A DNA stretch of 64,000 bases from Nanobdellota archaeon. GTDB lineage: Archaea > Nanobdellota > Nanobdellia > Pacearchaeales > GW2011-AR1. Of the stretch, positions 25,908-35,253 are shown piece by piece. The notes beneath the pieces were generated by a model. It had not been told where the DNA came from and ran no database searches. It saw nothing but the letters and a program-made list of their open reading frames with translations. Numbering within the stretch: position 1 is the first letter of the stretch; each line of letters opens with the position of its first letter. A program made the position numbers and the translations under genes. Where the stretch lies: positions 1 to 64,000 of the forward strand of contig JAUYMA010000006.1 of the NCBI GenBank assembly GCA_030698805.1. The letters are read 5' to 3'.

Positions 25908-28481
25908 TTAACCAGTATAGATAGGGCCCATTTCAATGCCTGCCTTAGCACTCTTAATATAGTAATCTTCTAGTTTCTTATATCTCTTAGCGGTGTCTGG
26001 CGATACTGAAGGTTTTATCTTGCTCAAAGCTTCATCAAAGTCTTTCTTGCTTACAGCTTTTGCATTTATATCTCTTCGAAGTGCGATCATAGCGGCTTCC
26101 ATTACTAGTGATTCTATATCTGCTCCCACAAATCCTTCAGTCTGTTTTACGATTTCATCTAGAAGAGATTCTTTCTCCTTGGAGCTCAAAACAGCACCTT
26201 CTTCCTTTCCAAGTGGAGTATTCTTCAAATGCACTCTAAGTATTTCCTTTCTTCCTTCTGCTTCAGGTACATCAACTAAAATTATTCTGTCGAACCTTCC
26301 TGGCCTTAGCAAGGCAGGATCTAGCATGTCTGGCCTGTTCGTGGCTCCAATGATAGTTACATCTTTGAGATCTTCAAGTCCATCTACCTCTGCAAGTAGT
26401 TGATTCAAAACTCTTTCAGTTACCTTGGTACCGTTATCAATACCTCTTCTGCTTGCAAGAGCATCTATTTCATCAAAGAAGATAACACAAGGAGAAACCT
26501 GTCTCGCTCTCTCAAATACTTTTCTCACTCCTTCTTCAGACTTGCCCACCCACATGCTCAACAAGCTAGGGCCTTTTACATGGATAAAATTAGCTTCGCT
26601 TTCCTTAGCGACTGCTTTGGCAAGTAATGTTTTTCCGGTTCCTGGAGGGCCATATAATAATATCCCTCTAGGCGGTCTGATGCCAAGTCTTCTGAAACTC
26701 TCAGGATTTTTAATCGGCCATTCAACAGATTCTTTTAATCTTTGCTTGGTTTTGTCCAATCCGCCAATATTGTTCCAACCAACAGTAGGAGTTTCAACAA
26801 GAACTTCTCTCATAGCGCTTGGCCTTACAACTTTCAAAGCCTCTTCAAAGTCTTCTTCTCGAATTATCATTTTATCTAAGACTTCTCTAGGAATTTCTTC
26901 ATTTTCCTGAAGCTTGAGATTAGGCAAAACTTTTCGAAGAACACTCATTGCGGCCTCTTTAGCCAAAGCAGATAAGTCTGCCCCTACAAATCCATGAGTT
27001 CTGGCAGCCAAATCTTCCAATGTTCCTTCCATGAAGATCTGCTTAAGTTTATCCTGTTCCTTTGACGAAAAGCCCATAAATGCCTTCTCATCTTTCTTGT
27101 CCTCTCCTGGAAATTGAACAATCTTTTCATTCAGATAATGAATCATTTCTTGACTGTCTTGTATTTCTTTCTGTATTTCTTTCTTCCTTTCGCTATCAGA
27201 TATATTTTTCAGTTCTCCTTCGAGAGAAGAAATCCTATCTGAGATGGATTTCACTCTTCTCTCCAGATAGGACCTCTTTATTTGTGGTATTAAAGGCATG
27301 TTTCGCGTATGAATTTTAAGAATATTTAATCTTGAGAATTTATCAGGCACGCTTATTTCAACTTCCCTGTCAAACCTTCCCGGTCTTCTCAAAGCAGGAT
27401 CTATGGAATTTATTCGATTAGTTGCGCCGATAACTACAATTTTACCTCTTGCCTTCAGGCCGTCCATCATAGTCAAGAGCTGAGAGACTACTCTTCTCTC
27501 GACTTCTCCTTGAACTTCTTCCCTCTTAGGTGCAATAGCATCTATTTCATCAATAAAAATAATAGAAGGGGCATTCTTTTCAGCATCCTCAAAAATATCC
27601 CTTATTTTCTTTTCAGATTCACCATAGAATTTACTCATAATTTCAGGGCCATTCAACAAAACAAAATTTGCCTCAGTTTCATTAGCGACTGCTTTGGCAA
27701 GTAATGTTTTTCCGGTTCCTGGAGGACCATGAAGAATAACTCCTTTAGGAGGTTCTATGCCTAGCCTATCAAATATTTCAGGATGCTTCAAAGGTAACTC
27801 AACCATCTCTCTTATTTTCTTAACTTCTTCAGTCAACCCTCCTATATCCTCGTAAGTTACATCTGGAACAGCTTCTTCCGCCATGTCTACTGCTTTAGAA
27901 TTAAGAATGAGTTCAGTATTTTCAGTAATTATGCAAGGAGTATTTGGAGTAGTAGAAACTACTGTAAATCTTATTCTTTGTAGTCCTGCAAAGCCAAAAT
28001 TAGCTCCGAATAATTCATGCAGATCTCCGAAGAAATCTGGGAAACCCTCTTCCATCAAATCCCTTCTTCTTTGAGTTCCTCCTAAAGAAATTAGATCTCC
28101 CTTAACAACTGCTCTCCCTAAAAGTCCGTTCTTGAATAATTCTGGGTCGACTTGTACCATTATTCCAGGCTGAGCAGGAGCGATTGAAACTTTAGAAGCA
28201 GCTTTTACATTAGCCTTGCTTACACTTACTTGCTCGCCCACACTAGTTTTAGAGTTTCTCCTGATCAATCCGTCAATTCTTATAATTCCCTCCCCTACAT
28301 CCGCAGGATAAGCTCTATCTACAATGGCAACTGTCTCTCTTGCGCCTTTTATTAGAATGATATCTCCCCTATTCAACCCAAGAGCTTTCATTAATTGAGG
28401 ATCAATTCTGGCTATGCCTTTATACGCATCGTCCTGCAATGCTTCTACTACTTTTAATTTTATTTCTTCATTATTCTTCAT
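25908..28481 (-). CDS. Cdc48/VCP/VAT-type AAA ATPase with a D1 insertion
   Basis: The 857-residue hexameric unfoldase pulls substrates for degradation or remodelling. It has an N-terminal double-psi barrel domain (about 1-190). D1 has Walker A GPPGTGKT near 251 and Walker B FIDEID. D2 has a second GPPGTGKT near 610 and FFDEID. Compared with archaeal VAT there is an extra segment of about 85 residues, roughly 395-480, between IHTRNMPL and [13 protein letters not shown]. It is rich in Glu/Lys/Ser and likely a helical coiled coil. The C-terminus ends IYTG, close to but not exactly a terminal HbYX proteasome-docking motif. The start overlaps the upstream regulator gene by 11 bases. Confidence 0.93.
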   Translation of the reverse strand: MKNNEEIKLKVVEALQDDAYKGIARIDPQLMKALGLNRGDIILIKGARETVAIVDRAYPADVGEGIIRIDGLIRRNSKTSVGEQVSVSKANVKAASKVSIAPAQPGIMVQVDPELFKNGLLGRAVVKGDLISLGGTQRRRDLMEEGFPDFFGDLHELFGANFGFAGLQRIRFTVVSTTPNTPCIITENTELILNSKAVDMAEEAVPDVTYEDIGGLTEEVKKIREMVELPLKHPEIFDRLGIEPPKGVILHGPPGTGKTLLAKAVANETEANFVLLNGPEIMSKFYGESEKKIRDIFEDAEKNAPSIIFIDEIDAIAPKREEVQGEVERRVVSQLLTMMDGLKARGKIVVIGATNRINSIDPALRRPGRFDREVEISVPDKFSRLNILKIHTRNMPLIPQIKRSYLERRVKSISDRISSLEGELKNISDSERKKEIQKEIQDSQEMIHYLNEKIVQFPGEDKKDEKAFMGFSSKEQDKLKQIFMEGTLEDLAARTHGFVGADLSALAKEAAMSVLRKVLPNLKLQENEEIPREVLDKMIIREEDFEEALKVVRPSAMREVLVETPTVGWNNIGGLDKTKQRLKESVEWPIKNPESFRRLGIRPPRGILLYGPPGTGKTLLAKAVAKESEANFIHVKGPSLLSMWVGKSEEGVRKVFERARQVSPCVIFFDEIDALASRRGIDNGTKVTERVLNQLLAEVDGLEDLKDVTIIGATNRPDMLDPALLRPGRFDRIILVDVPEAEGRKEILRVHLKNTPLGKEEGAVLSSKEKESLLDEIVKQTEGFVGADIESLVMEAAMIALRRDINAKAVSKKDFDEALSKIKPSVSPDTAKRYKKLEDYYIKSAKAGIEMGPIYTG
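26605..26648. repeat. 44-base identical segment in D2 Walker A of cdc48
   Basis: Perfect match to 27682-27725 in the D1 Walker A region of the same gene, with no synonymous differences. Surrounding D1 and D2 DNA is clearly diverged. Confidence 0.85.
27682..27725. repeat. 44-base identical segment in D1 Walker A of cdc48
   Basis: Partner of 26605-26648. The identity suggests local gene conversion between the two ATPase domains. Confidence 0.85.
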
Positions 28482-28836
28482 CGCCGAACCTCACTTTAAG
28501 AGTATCAAAATCTTCAAAACATAATCTTACCATTTCGTCCATTTGTCTATTCATGTTATTCATTTTCCTTTGTTGATCGTTAACAAAATCAATAATTTCT
28601 TTTGGAATGCTTATCGCATGACTATTGCCCACCATTCTCAGTTTGACAACGAAAGTCTTCCCACGTAATGTGTTAAATTGTTGAAGTGAATTTAAATCTT
28701 GTGGATGAATAATCTTATCTCCACATTCCAGGCATTCGACTGCCCTTAAACCTAAACCTGCCCGATTTACCACTGAAGGCTGCATTTCCCTGTCGCACCT
28801 TTTGCAAATTATTTTAGTATCAAATATATCAGTCAT
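28471..28836 (-). CDS. Zinc-ribbon plus AbrB-like DNA-binding regulator
   Basis: In this 121-residue protein the first half has two CxxC pairs (CKRCDRE and CLECGDK), a zinc ribbon. The second half has RMVGNSHAISIPKEIIDF, the swapped-hairpin signature of AbrB/SpoVT DNA-binding proteins, then a helical tail. It is the first gene of a run with cdc48, whose start it overlaps by 11 bases. A repeated palindromic site lies over its own predicted transcription start, so autorepression and control of cdc48 are likely. Family call is good; regulatory target is inferred. Confidence 0.7.
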   Translation of the reverse strand: MTDIFDTKIICKRCDREMQPSVVNRAGLGLRAVECLECGDKIIHPQDLNSLQQFNTLRGKTFVVKLRMVGNSHAISIPKEIIDFVNDQQRKMNNMNRQMDEMVRLCFEDFDTLKVRFGDEE

Positions 28837-28859
28837 GTTTATAGCTCAATATACCTTTT

Positions 28860-28883
28860 GTGTATATACTATGGTGTATACAC
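28860..28883. promoter_or_regulatory. Operator-like pair of GTGTATAyAC sites
   Basis: GTGTATATAC at 28860-28869 and the perfect palindrome GTGTATACAC at 28874-28883 are spaced 14 bases start to start. They sit between the minus-strand TATA box and the regulator's ATG, where binding would block initiation. Confidence 0.6.
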
Positions 28884-28884
28884 T

Positions 28885-28894
28885 GATATTTAAA
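28885..28894 (-). promoter_or_regulatory. TATA box for the regulator-cdc48 run
   Basis: TTTAAATATC on the minus strand, about 50 bases before the ATG at 28836. A start about 25 bases downstream would fall within or just past the operator pair. The rest of the 261-base spacer up to 29097 shows no gene. Confidence 0.55.
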
Positions 28895-29068
28895 TTTTTC
28901 TATAGTGCAATACAATAAGAACTCGGAGAGAGATATCTTATACCCTTGATCTGTTTCCCTTATTATCATTAGAATGAAATTAACAAGCCTTTGATTAATA
29001 TAAACTTTATCATACTTGCCTACCTATAATAAAAAATGAGGGCAGTTCTTTATCTTTTAACGCAAAAC

Positions 29069-29078
29069 TTTATTAATA
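29069..29078 (+). promoter_or_regulatory. TATA box for the SBDS gene
   Basis: TTTATTAATA ends 19 bases before the ATG at 29098, so the transcript should be leaderless or nearly so. This spacing supports the ATG over the upstream TTG at 29083. Confidence 0.55.
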
Positions 29079-29097
29079 CATTTTGCGCAGAACCTGT

Positions 29098-29778
29098 ATG
29101 GCACAAGTAACAGCTAGAATAAAAGTAAAGGGTAAACATTATGAGATTCTTGTAGACCTAGATGAGGCTCTTAAAGTAAAGATGGGCAAGGGAGATATAA
29201 TGTCGGCTGTCAAATCTACTGCAGTTTATAGCGATATGAATAAAGGCAGCCGTGTTCCAAACGCGGAGCTAATGGATGCATTCGGAACTCAAGAACTATA
29301 TGAAATATCTCAGAAAATAATAATTTCTGGAGAAGTCCAAAAAACCCAGGAATCTAGGGACGCGGAAAAAGAGAATAAGATAAAACAAGTGATCGGTCTC
29401 ATATTAAGAAATGCTGTCGACCAGAACGGAAGGCCTTATACTGAAGATAGAATAAAGAGGGCAATAGAAGAATCTCATTACAATTTTGATAAGCGTCCAG
29501 CAGAACAGCAAATGCCTTTAGTTGTAGAAAAATTAAAATCTATAATTCCAATCAAAATAGAAACAAAAAAAATAAAATTGATAATTCCTGCGCAATATAC
29601 TGGCCAAGTTTACGGATTACTTAAAGAATATAAAGAAAGTGAAGACTGGCTTGCAAACGGAGCATTGCAAGCAATAATAAACATCCCTGCAGGAATGCAG
29701 TTGGATTTCTACGACAAATTGAATAACATCACGCATGGCGCGGTACAAAGTGAAGAGATTATAGAAAAAGTAAAGTAA
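29098..29778 (+). CDS. SBDS/Sdo1 ribosome maturation protein
   Basis: The 226-residue protein from the ATG at 29098 (start MAQVTARIKVKGKHYEI) matches the SBDS family, which helps release the anti-association factor aIF6 from the large subunit. It has the FYSH domain at about 1-90, a central helical domain with GRPYTEDRIKRAIEESH, and a C-terminal ferredoxin-like domain (IPIKIETKKIKLIIPAQYTG). Length is normal for archaea. It heads a tight run with the MFS gene (12-base gap) and the Hsp20-like gene. Confidence 0.92.
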   Translation: MAQVTARIKVKGKHYEILVDLDEALKVKMGKGDIMSAVKSTAVYSDMNKGSRVPNAELMDAFGTQELYEISQKIIISGEVQKTQESRDAEKENKIKQVIGLILRNAVDQNGRPYTEDRIKRAIEESHYNFDKRPAEQQMPLVVEKLKSIIPIKIETKKIKLIIPAQYTGQVYGLLKEYKESEDWLANGALQAIINIPAGMQLDFYDKLNNITHGAVQSEEIIEKVK

Positions 29779-29790
29779 AATTTTCTTAAG

Positions 29791-31185
29791 ATGGTATCAA
29801 AAAAAGAGGGAGATTCTCCAGGTATTGAAAAAAAGAAGCAAGAAGCTCTTAAAGTAAGTATCGCAGAAGGGGCTGCCAATCGAGTATCCTACGGCTTCGG
29901 TAATAATTATATCACTCCTTTTGCACTCGCCCTAAAAGCTAACTCTACTCAAATTGGCATACTAAGTTCTTTATCGACATTAACATATGAATTAGTACAG
30001 CTATTTAGTAGCCGGCTGCTCGAAAAAAATTCGAGAAAAAAAGTAGTTTCTAAATTAGTGATATTTGAAGCTTTTTTCTGGCTGGTTATTGCAGGATTAG
30101 GGATAGCCGCGCATTATGGGAAGATAGGTTCTCTTGCAGTATACGCCTTGATAATTATATATATGGCACTCATGGTCTTCTCAGGTTTGGCTTTCCCAGC
30201 ATGGTTTTCCTGGATGGGCGATCTAATTCCAGAAAAAGGAAGAGGCAGGTATCTTAGTAAAAGGAACATTGTAGGAGGGGCAGTAGAAATTGCCACGATG
30301 GCAATAGGAATTGTATTGATAAGAGCTTTCGAGAACTCTGGACTTTTATTGTGGGGGCTCTCTGTTTTTTTCATCCTCACAGTAATATTCAAGCTAATTG
30401 CTTACTCATTGTTGAAGAAACAATATGAACCGCGATTTAAGTTAAAGAAAACCTCTGAATTTTCCATCTTCTCATTTATAAAAAGATATGATGATATGGG
30501 TAAATTCGCAGTTTATCAAGGAGTATTCTACTTCAGTATAATGATCGCAAGTCCATTTTTTATAGTTTATATGGCCAAAGAACTGCAATTCAGCACTTTT
30601 ACATATATGACTATTATGTTCTCAAGTGCAATATTCTCTCTTGTTTTCTTGCCGCTTGTAGGAAGATTTTCAGATAAATATGGGAATGTAAAATTGTTGC
30701 AGATATCTGCCTTCTTCTTTGCCCTCTCTCCCTTACTCTGGCTCTTCTCTAAAAATCCAATTTGGTTAGGCACAATACCTCAAATATCAACTGCTATTGC
30801 TAATTCTGCACTTGTAATTGCCTATACCAACTTCTGCTACAACTCTGCCTCTCGAGAGCATCGGTCACTTTGCATATCTTACTCCAATGTTCTAATAGGA
30901 ATAGGAGCTTTCTTTGGGGCATTACTAGGAGGGTTAGTTTTAGACCATATCAAGACTCCAGGCATGAGCATATTCCTAGTAGTATTTATCATATCTGCGC
31001 TCCTAAGGGCAGCTACTGCAATTTACTTCCTTCCAAGAATTAAAGAAAGAAGAAAATTCGTTCATATCCCCCATCTCCATTCAAGCCTAAGCCGTCAGGT
31101 CAAGACGTTGCATTCAGAAATTGGCTGGATAAACGAGGTGGGAAGGAAGAATTATGCGGAAGGTTTAAAAATTTGGAAAACATGA
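29791..31185 (+). CDS. MFS transporter
   Basis: The 464-residue protein has about twelve membrane spans. The first half contains YGFGNNYITPFALALKANSTQIG and RLLEKNSRKK, and the centre has a basic cytoplasmic loop (KKQYEPRFKLKKTSEF). GRFSDKYGNVK after span 8 is the usual MFS A-like loop. The substrate cannot be deduced. It is part of the SBDS run, with seven bases to the next gene. Confidence 0.8.
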   Translation: MVSKKEGDSPGIEKKKQEALKVSIAEGAANRVSYGFGNNYITPFALALKANSTQIGILSSLSTLTYELVQLFSSRLLEKNSRKKVVSKLVIFEAFFWLVIAGLGIAAHYGKIGSLAVYALIIIYMALMVFSGLAFPAWFSWMGDLIPEKGRGRYLSKRNIVGGAVEIATMAIGIVLIRAFENSGLLLWGLSVFFILTVIFKLIAYSLLKKQYEPRFKLKKTSEFSIFSFIKRYDDMGKFAVYQGVFYFSIMIASPFFIVYMAKELQFSTFTYMTIMFSSAIFSLVFLPLVGRFSDKYGNVKLLQISAFFFALSPLLWLFSKNPIWLGTIPQISTAIANSALVIAYTNFCYNSASREHRSLCISYSNVLIGIGAFFGALLGGLVLDHIKTPGMSIFLVVFIISALLRAATAIYFLPRIKERRKFVHIPHLHSSLSRQVKTLHSEIGWINEVGRKNYAEGLKIWKT

Positions 31186-31192
31186 TGATAAG

Positions 31193-31843
31193 ATGTTGTT
31201 TAAAAAGAAATCAAAGGATGTAAAATGTGAAAGTTGCGGTAAAGGTAGCAGTAGCAAGTATAATTTCTGCCCTTATTGTGGCGTAAGTCTAATGGATAAG
31301 TTCGAAGAGACTCTCGATTTCGGAATGATTGGAAAATCAGATCTGCGTGGAGATGAACATCTTAGAAGCAATTTGCCTGGAGATGCAAGATTATTAGACA
31401 GGGTAGTCTCTTCAATGATGAGCAGTTTAGTAAAGAATATGATAAGTGAGATAAAAGACGCTGAAGTAAAAAATACTCCAAATAGCATAAGCATAAAAAT
31501 AGGATCTCCTGGAAAAAACATTAGAAAAGAAGAGAAGAAAATCTCAAAAAGCATGAGCGAAGAGCAGATAAAGAGGATGTCTGAAATGCCAAGGACCACT
31601 GCAAAAACTGCAGTTAAAAGAATAGGGGATAAAATAGTTTACGAATTGAACATCCCCGGTATAGAATCGCCAGAAGATGTGTTTGTATCTAAGTTAGAAT
31701 CTGGATACGAAATAAAAGCAATATCTGGAAACAAAAAAGTATACGTAAATAGCCTGCCAGTCAATCTTCCCATTAAAAGCTTGGCGATAAACCCTGATAG
31801 ATTATATATAGAATTTAAGAGCGAAGAGAATAACTTTAATTAG
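31193..31843 (+). CDS. Zinc-ribbon protein with C-terminal Hsp20-like domain
   Basis: The 216-residue protein has an N-terminal zinc ribbon (CESCGKG ... CPYCG, residues about 11-30). A polar linker follows, then a C-terminal beta-sandwich of Hsp20/alpha-crystallin type (about 130-212: VYELNIPGIESPEDVFVSKL, YEIKAISGNKKV). The combination suggests a chaperone-like adaptor; the partner is unknown. It lies two bases from the convergent HD-domain gene. Confidence 0.65.
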   Translation: MLFKKKSKDVKCESCGKGSSSKYNFCPYCGVSLMDKFEETLDFGMIGKSDLRGDEHLRSNLPGDARLLDRVVSSMMSSLVKNMISEIKDAEVKNTPNSISIKIGSPGKNIRKEEKKISKSMSEEQIKRMSEMPRTTAKTAVKRIGDKIVYELNIPGIESPEDVFVSKLESGYEIKAISGNKKVYVNSLPVNLPIKSLAINPDRLYIEFKSEENNFN

Positions 31844-31845
31844 CT

Positions 31846-32430
31846 TTATTTTAAATAATTTTTATCCTTTGCTTCATTCATCAAGCAATCATAAATATTC
31901 AAGATCATTTTATTATGAGTCATATGTTTTCTTTTATAATTATCAATATCTTCATAATTCAAATGATGATTTTTCCATGCTTTTCCCTCTGAGCATAAAT
32001 TTTGGAGAATAGGCTGAATTTTATCAAAAGATTTTATTATTTTGGCCTCCGAACTGTTGGAATTCTCGTAATCTTCGAACAGGCCGATAAATTCCCTTTC
32101 TAAATCTGCAGGCAGTTGAGAAAACAGTTTTTTCGATGATTCTAATTCCCTATCTTTTTTTGTTTTCTTGCCCTCTTTATCGAATGCAAAAGTGTCTCCT
32201 GCGTAAATCTCAACTAAATCATGAATCAAAGCCAATTTAAGCATCTTAACCATATCTAAATTTTCAGGCAGGTCTTTTTCGAATAGAATGGCAAACATTG
32301 CAAGATGCCAAGAATGATCTGCATCGCTTTCTCTTCTTTTAAGATCAGAGCAAAACATTTCACGCTCTATAAGCTTAAACTTCTCAACCTCTTTCAAAAA
32401 AGCAATTATTTTATCTTGTCTTTCAACCAT
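31846..32430 (-). CDS. HD-domain hydrolase, YfbR/HDDC2-like nucleotidase
   Basis: The 194-residue protein has the HD signature: SDADHSWHLAMF (His39), ALIHDLVEIYAGDT (His70-Asp71) and a late Asp in KSFDKIQPILQNL. This matches the HDDC2/YfbR group that dephosphorylates deoxynucleoside monophosphates. The family is clear; the substrate comes from relatives. Confidence 0.8.
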   Translation of the reverse strand: MVERQDKIIAFLKEVEKFKLIEREMFCSDLKRRESDADHSWHLAMFAILFEKDLPENLDMVKMLKLALIHDLVEIYAGDTFAFDKEGKKTKKDRELESSKKLFSQLPADLEREFIGLFEDYENSNSSEAKIIKSFDKIQPILQNLCSEGKAWKNHHLNYEDIDNYKRKHMTHNKMILNIYDCLMNEAKDKNYLK

Positions 32431-32474
32431 AAAAAGCGATGGATTGCAGATTATAAAATACTATCTAAAAAAAG

Positions 32475-32548
32475 TGATCCCGCCAGGATTTGAACCTGGG
32501 ACCCCTGTCGTATCAGGACAGTACTCTAACCAGCTGAGCTACGGGATC
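32475..32548 (-). tRNA. tRNA-Ile (GAU)
   Basis: The 74-base cloverleaf reads GATCCCG at the 5' end and CGGGATC-A at the 3' end. The anticodon stem CTGTC/GACAG encloses CTGATAC, anticodon GAT. The T arm has GGTTCAAATCC. CCA is not encoded and a run of seven T follows on the transcript, as expected for archaeal termination. Confidence 0.93.
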
Positions 32549-32628
32549 CTAAATTTTGCAGTTTTTGAATGTTTATAAAACTTGCTTAGAAAGACAAGAT
32601 TCTTAAAAGCCTCGATCCTAAAAAAAAT

Positions 32629-33045
32629 ATGGAAACAATCAAAAAACTGCTGTTTGTGTTTATAATTTTAGAGATAATCTTCTCCATCACCTTAGTTTAC
32701 ACTTCCTATTCTGAAAGTAAAGTATGCGCCCCTGGATTTGATTGTGCAGGAGTTCAAAACTCTCCTTATGCCTATTTTCTAGGCATTAAACTCAGCCTTC
32801 TAGGCGCAATCTCCTTCCCCTTGCTCTTAATTTTGTTCCTCTTATCACTAAAATACAAATACCTTCAAAGATTTTATTTAGCAGCGGTTATTTTAGGGAC
32901 TGTTGGAGCAGTTTACTTCCTTGCCATTCAAGCATTCATCCTAAAAGCATTCTGCTCAACATGTGTCGCGGTAGATTCCCTCATGATAGTAATCCTCATA
33001 TTTACCTTATATGATCTAAAAAAGAACAAGCATAAAAAAGTTTAA
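32629..33045 (+). CDS. VKOR-family membrane disulfide oxidoreductase
   Basis: The 138-residue protein has four spans, the loop pair Cys33/Cys39 (KVCAPGFDCAG) and the membrane CSTC at 109-112. These are the four cysteines of the vitamin-K-epoxide-reductase family. Such enzymes pass electrons from a periplasmic thioredoxin-like partner to quinone to make disulfides outside the membrane. No fused or adjacent thioredoxin partner is seen here. Length fits a stand-alone VKOR. Confidence 0.85.
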   Translation: METIKKLLFVFIILEIIFSITLVYTSYSESKVCAPGFDCAGVQNSPYAYFLGIKLSLLGAISFPLLLILFLLSLKYKYLQRFYLAAVILGTVGAVYFLAIQAFILKAFCSTCVAVDSLMIVILIFTLYDLKKNKHKKV

Positions 33046-33094
33046 TTAAATAGAATAGAAAAGTTTTAGAATATCAAGGCCCATAACCATTCGA

Positions 33095-33166
33095 GCGGCT
33101 TTAGTACATCGGTTAGTATTCGACCTTCCCAAGGTTGAGAGACGGGTTCGATTCCCGTAAGCCGCA
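33095..33166 (+). tRNA. tRNA-Gly (CCC)
   Basis: The 72-base cloverleaf has acceptor GCGGCTT/AAGCCGC plus A. The anticodon stem CGACC/GGTTG has one G-U pair around loop TTCCCAA, anticodon CCC. The T arm has GGTTCGATTCC. No CCA is encoded. Confidence 0.92.
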
Positions 33167-33167
33167 T

Positions 33168-33578
33168 TCAATTTATTTTGTTCAAATCTCCATTTATGAT
33201 AATGGGGGAAAAAGCAGCTATTTCATCATTTAACATCCCATCAGGAATATCATTATAAAGAAAAATTTTCTTTCCTGTTTCCCAGGCCTTAAACATCTCT
33301 AAAAATGTAGCTCCTCCGATATAATTCTTCTGGCCATTCTTATCAAAATTAAGGACAAGCACAGCATCATTGGCCTTTACTTTTTCATCCTGCTTTTTTA
33401 TCATATTTGCCTTCCAAGAAACATGCTCTTCTTTTCCAATTTTCTTCATTTCTTCTTCTTTAAAAGGAGCATCATAGCTGTTTGGCAAAGTTATCATATG
33501 TCCATTCATCTCTAATGTTCTTTTGATTTCTGGAATTTTATTATAATGATGCTTGCTGCAGCAAATGAAAATTCTCAT
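33168..33578 (-). CDS. Nucleoside 2-deoxyribosyltransferase-like protein
   Basis: Started at the ATG at 33578 (MRIFICCSKHH); an in-frame TTG lies three codons upstream. The 136-residue Rossmann-like protein has ANDAVLVLNFD, GGATFLEMFKAWETGKKIFL and LNDEIAAF. This is the order seen in nucleoside deoxyribosyltransferase-like proteins. Base-transfer or nucleotide-hydrolysis activity is possible but not shown. It ends one base after the convergent tRNA-Gly. Confidence 0.6.
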   Translation of the reverse strand: MRIFICCSKHHYNKIPEIKRTLEMNGHMITLPNSYDAPFKEEEMKKIGKEEHVSWKANMIKKQDEKVKANDAVLVLNFDKNGQKNYIGGATFLEMFKAWETGKKIFLYNDIPDGMLNDEIAAFSPIIINGDLNKIN

Positions 33579-33679
33579 ATCTAACAAAGAAATAATCCAT
33601 ATTTATAGTATTTGATGAGTATCTTTCATAATTTTAAATGCATACACTTTAAAAATCCTGTTTGCTATACTAAAATAGA

Positions 33680-34360
33680 ATGGATGTAAAAAAAGGGCTG
33701 AAGAGATTTTGGAGATTCTTGAAAAAGGATAGCTGGCAATCCTGGATAGTTTCTATACTCCTTATTATAATCCTGATAAAATGGATTTTCTTCCCCACGC
33801 TTAATTTTATTACTGGCTCAAACCGTCCATTAGTAATCGTAGAATCTTGCTCAATGTATCACGGTTTAACAAAGGAATATTCTACAACTGCCCAGGGTTT
33901 GCAATGGACTGGAAAATACAAACTTTGTGGAGCCGTCTTTGATAAGGATGAACGTATAAGCAAAGCTGAATACTGGGAAGCTTGCGGGGAGTTTTACGAA
34001 TCAAAAGGCATAAATCAATCAGAATTTGAATCATTTTCATTATCTTCAGGGTTGAATAAAGGAGATATTGTATTTGTCTGGGGGCGTTCAGCCAGTAAAC
34101 TAGGAGATATAATAATCTTCGAAACTCCTGCAAAACATCCTCTAATCCATCGACTAATAGCTTTAAGGCCAAAGGCTACAAAAGGAGATCATAATGAGGG
34201 GCAATTGGCTGTTAATAATAATGCCAATGGCATAGATGAAACAAATATTGCCGAAAAGCAGATTATAGGAAAAGCTGTAGGCAAGATCCCTTATGCAGGA
34301 TGGATAAAACTTATTTGGTTTGAACCATTCAGACGTTCTGACGAAAGAGGACTCTGCTAG
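33680..34360 (+). CDS. Signal peptidase I, archaeal (Sec11-like)
   Basis: The 226-residue S26 peptidase has one membrane span at about 20-40. Nucleophile Ser58 is in VESCSMYHG. HPLIHRLIAL carries the general-base histidine of the archaeal/ER type instead of lysine, and KGDHN carries the following acidic residue. It would cleave the many Sec signal peptides predicted in this window. The region from 60 to 125 is longer than in bacterial enzymes. Confidence 0.88.
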   Translation: MDVKKGLKRFWRFLKKDSWQSWIVSILLIIILIKWIFFPTLNFITGSNRPLVIVESCSMYHGLTKEYSTTAQGLQWTGKYKLCGAVFDKDERISKAEYWEACGEFYESKGINQSEFESFSLSSGLNKGDIVFVWGRSASKLGDIIIFETPAKHPLIHRLIALRPKATKGDHNEGQLAVNNNANGIDETNIAEKQIIGKAVGKIPYAGWIKLIWFEPFRRSDERGLC

Positions 34361-34399
34361 AAACAAAACATTTAAAAAATAGGGAGAGCTTGAGAGCCA

Positions 34400-34708
34400 A
34401 TGGAATTTTGTGAAAAATGTGGGGGGATTATAAAAGTTGAGGGAGATAAAGCAGCGTGCGCAAGTTGTGGTGTCAAAGCCAAGAAAAGGCCGAAAATAGA
34501 AGCTTCTGAAAAGATAAATCAGCAAGAGAAGATAGAAGTGATAAAAGAAGGTTCTGATAATGTTTATCCTTTAATTGCTATAGAGTGTCTAAAATGCGGT
34601 CATAAGCGAGGGTATTTCTGGACTACTCAAACCCGTGCTTCAGACGAGCCAGAAACAAAATTCTTTAAGTGCGAGAAGTGCAAGTACACTTGGAGAAAAT
34701 ATAGATAG
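34400..34708 (+). CDS. Transcription factor S (TFS/TFIIS-like)
   Basis: The 102-residue protein has two zinc ribbons: Cys4/7/20/23 and Cys63/66/91/94. The tip of the second has TRASDEPETKFF with the acidic pair Asp82-Glu83, which reaches the RNA polymerase active site to stimulate transcript cleavage. Usual archaeal TFS has the order SADE here; this one reads ASDE but keeps the DE pair. Confidence 0.87.
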   Translation: MEFCEKCGGIIKVEGDKAACASCGVKAKKRPKIEASEKINQQEKIEVIKEGSDNVYPLIAIECLKCGHKRGYFWTTQTRASDEPETKFFKCEKCKYTWRKYR

Positions 34709-34768
34709 TGTAACCTAAGGGTAGTAACAAATACAAACATTTAAATATATAATTTTAAGCTTGAATTT

Positions 34769-35185
34769 ATGTACAAAATATTATTAGTAGATGATGAACC
34801 GGATGTAAGAGATGCTTATGCCGCCACTCTGGGCTTCCTTTTAGGAAAAAATAATATTCAATTAGAGGTGGGAGAAAATGTGCAATTCTTAAGAAATCAA
34901 TTATTAGAGGGGAACTATGATCTCACATTCACTGATAATAATATGCCTGATGGGGACGCAATAGATACTCTTGAAGAGTTAGATCAACATCCAGCTATAC
35001 GAGAAAGAATGCAAGGAAAAGGATCCAAACTGCCAGTTCTATTGGCGAGCGGACTTATGGACTCAATAATATCGGGCAGAGCTGCAAAATTGGAGAACAT
35101 GGCAGTCACTTCCTTGTATAAACCAACTAACCTGCCTGATCTGAGAAGAGTTCTTCATGAATATGGTTTTCAATTAGTTAGATAA
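34769..35185 (+). CDS. Response-regulator receiver domain protein
   Basis: A 138-residue stand-alone receiver domain. The acidic pocket is VDDE (Asp8-Asp9), the phosphoacceptor is Asp56 in TDNNMPDG, the conserved hydroxyl is in LLASG, and the lysine is in LYKPTN. There is no output domain and no histidine kinase in the window, so the partner is unknown. TATA-like DNA (TTTAAATATAT) ends about 20 bases before the start. Confidence 0.82.
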   Translation: MYKILLVDDEPDVRDAYAATLGFLLGKNNIQLEVGENVQFLRNQLLEGNYDLTFTDNNMPDGDAIDTLEELDQHPAIRERMQGKGSKLPVLLASGLMDSIISGRAAKLENMAVTSLYKPTNLPDLRRVLHEYGFQLVR

Positions 35186-35253
35186 AATTTCAACACGAGA
35201 TTGAAGATTCTCTTTGGTAATCTTTAAATAACTCGATTTTCTTGCTGAGATAC

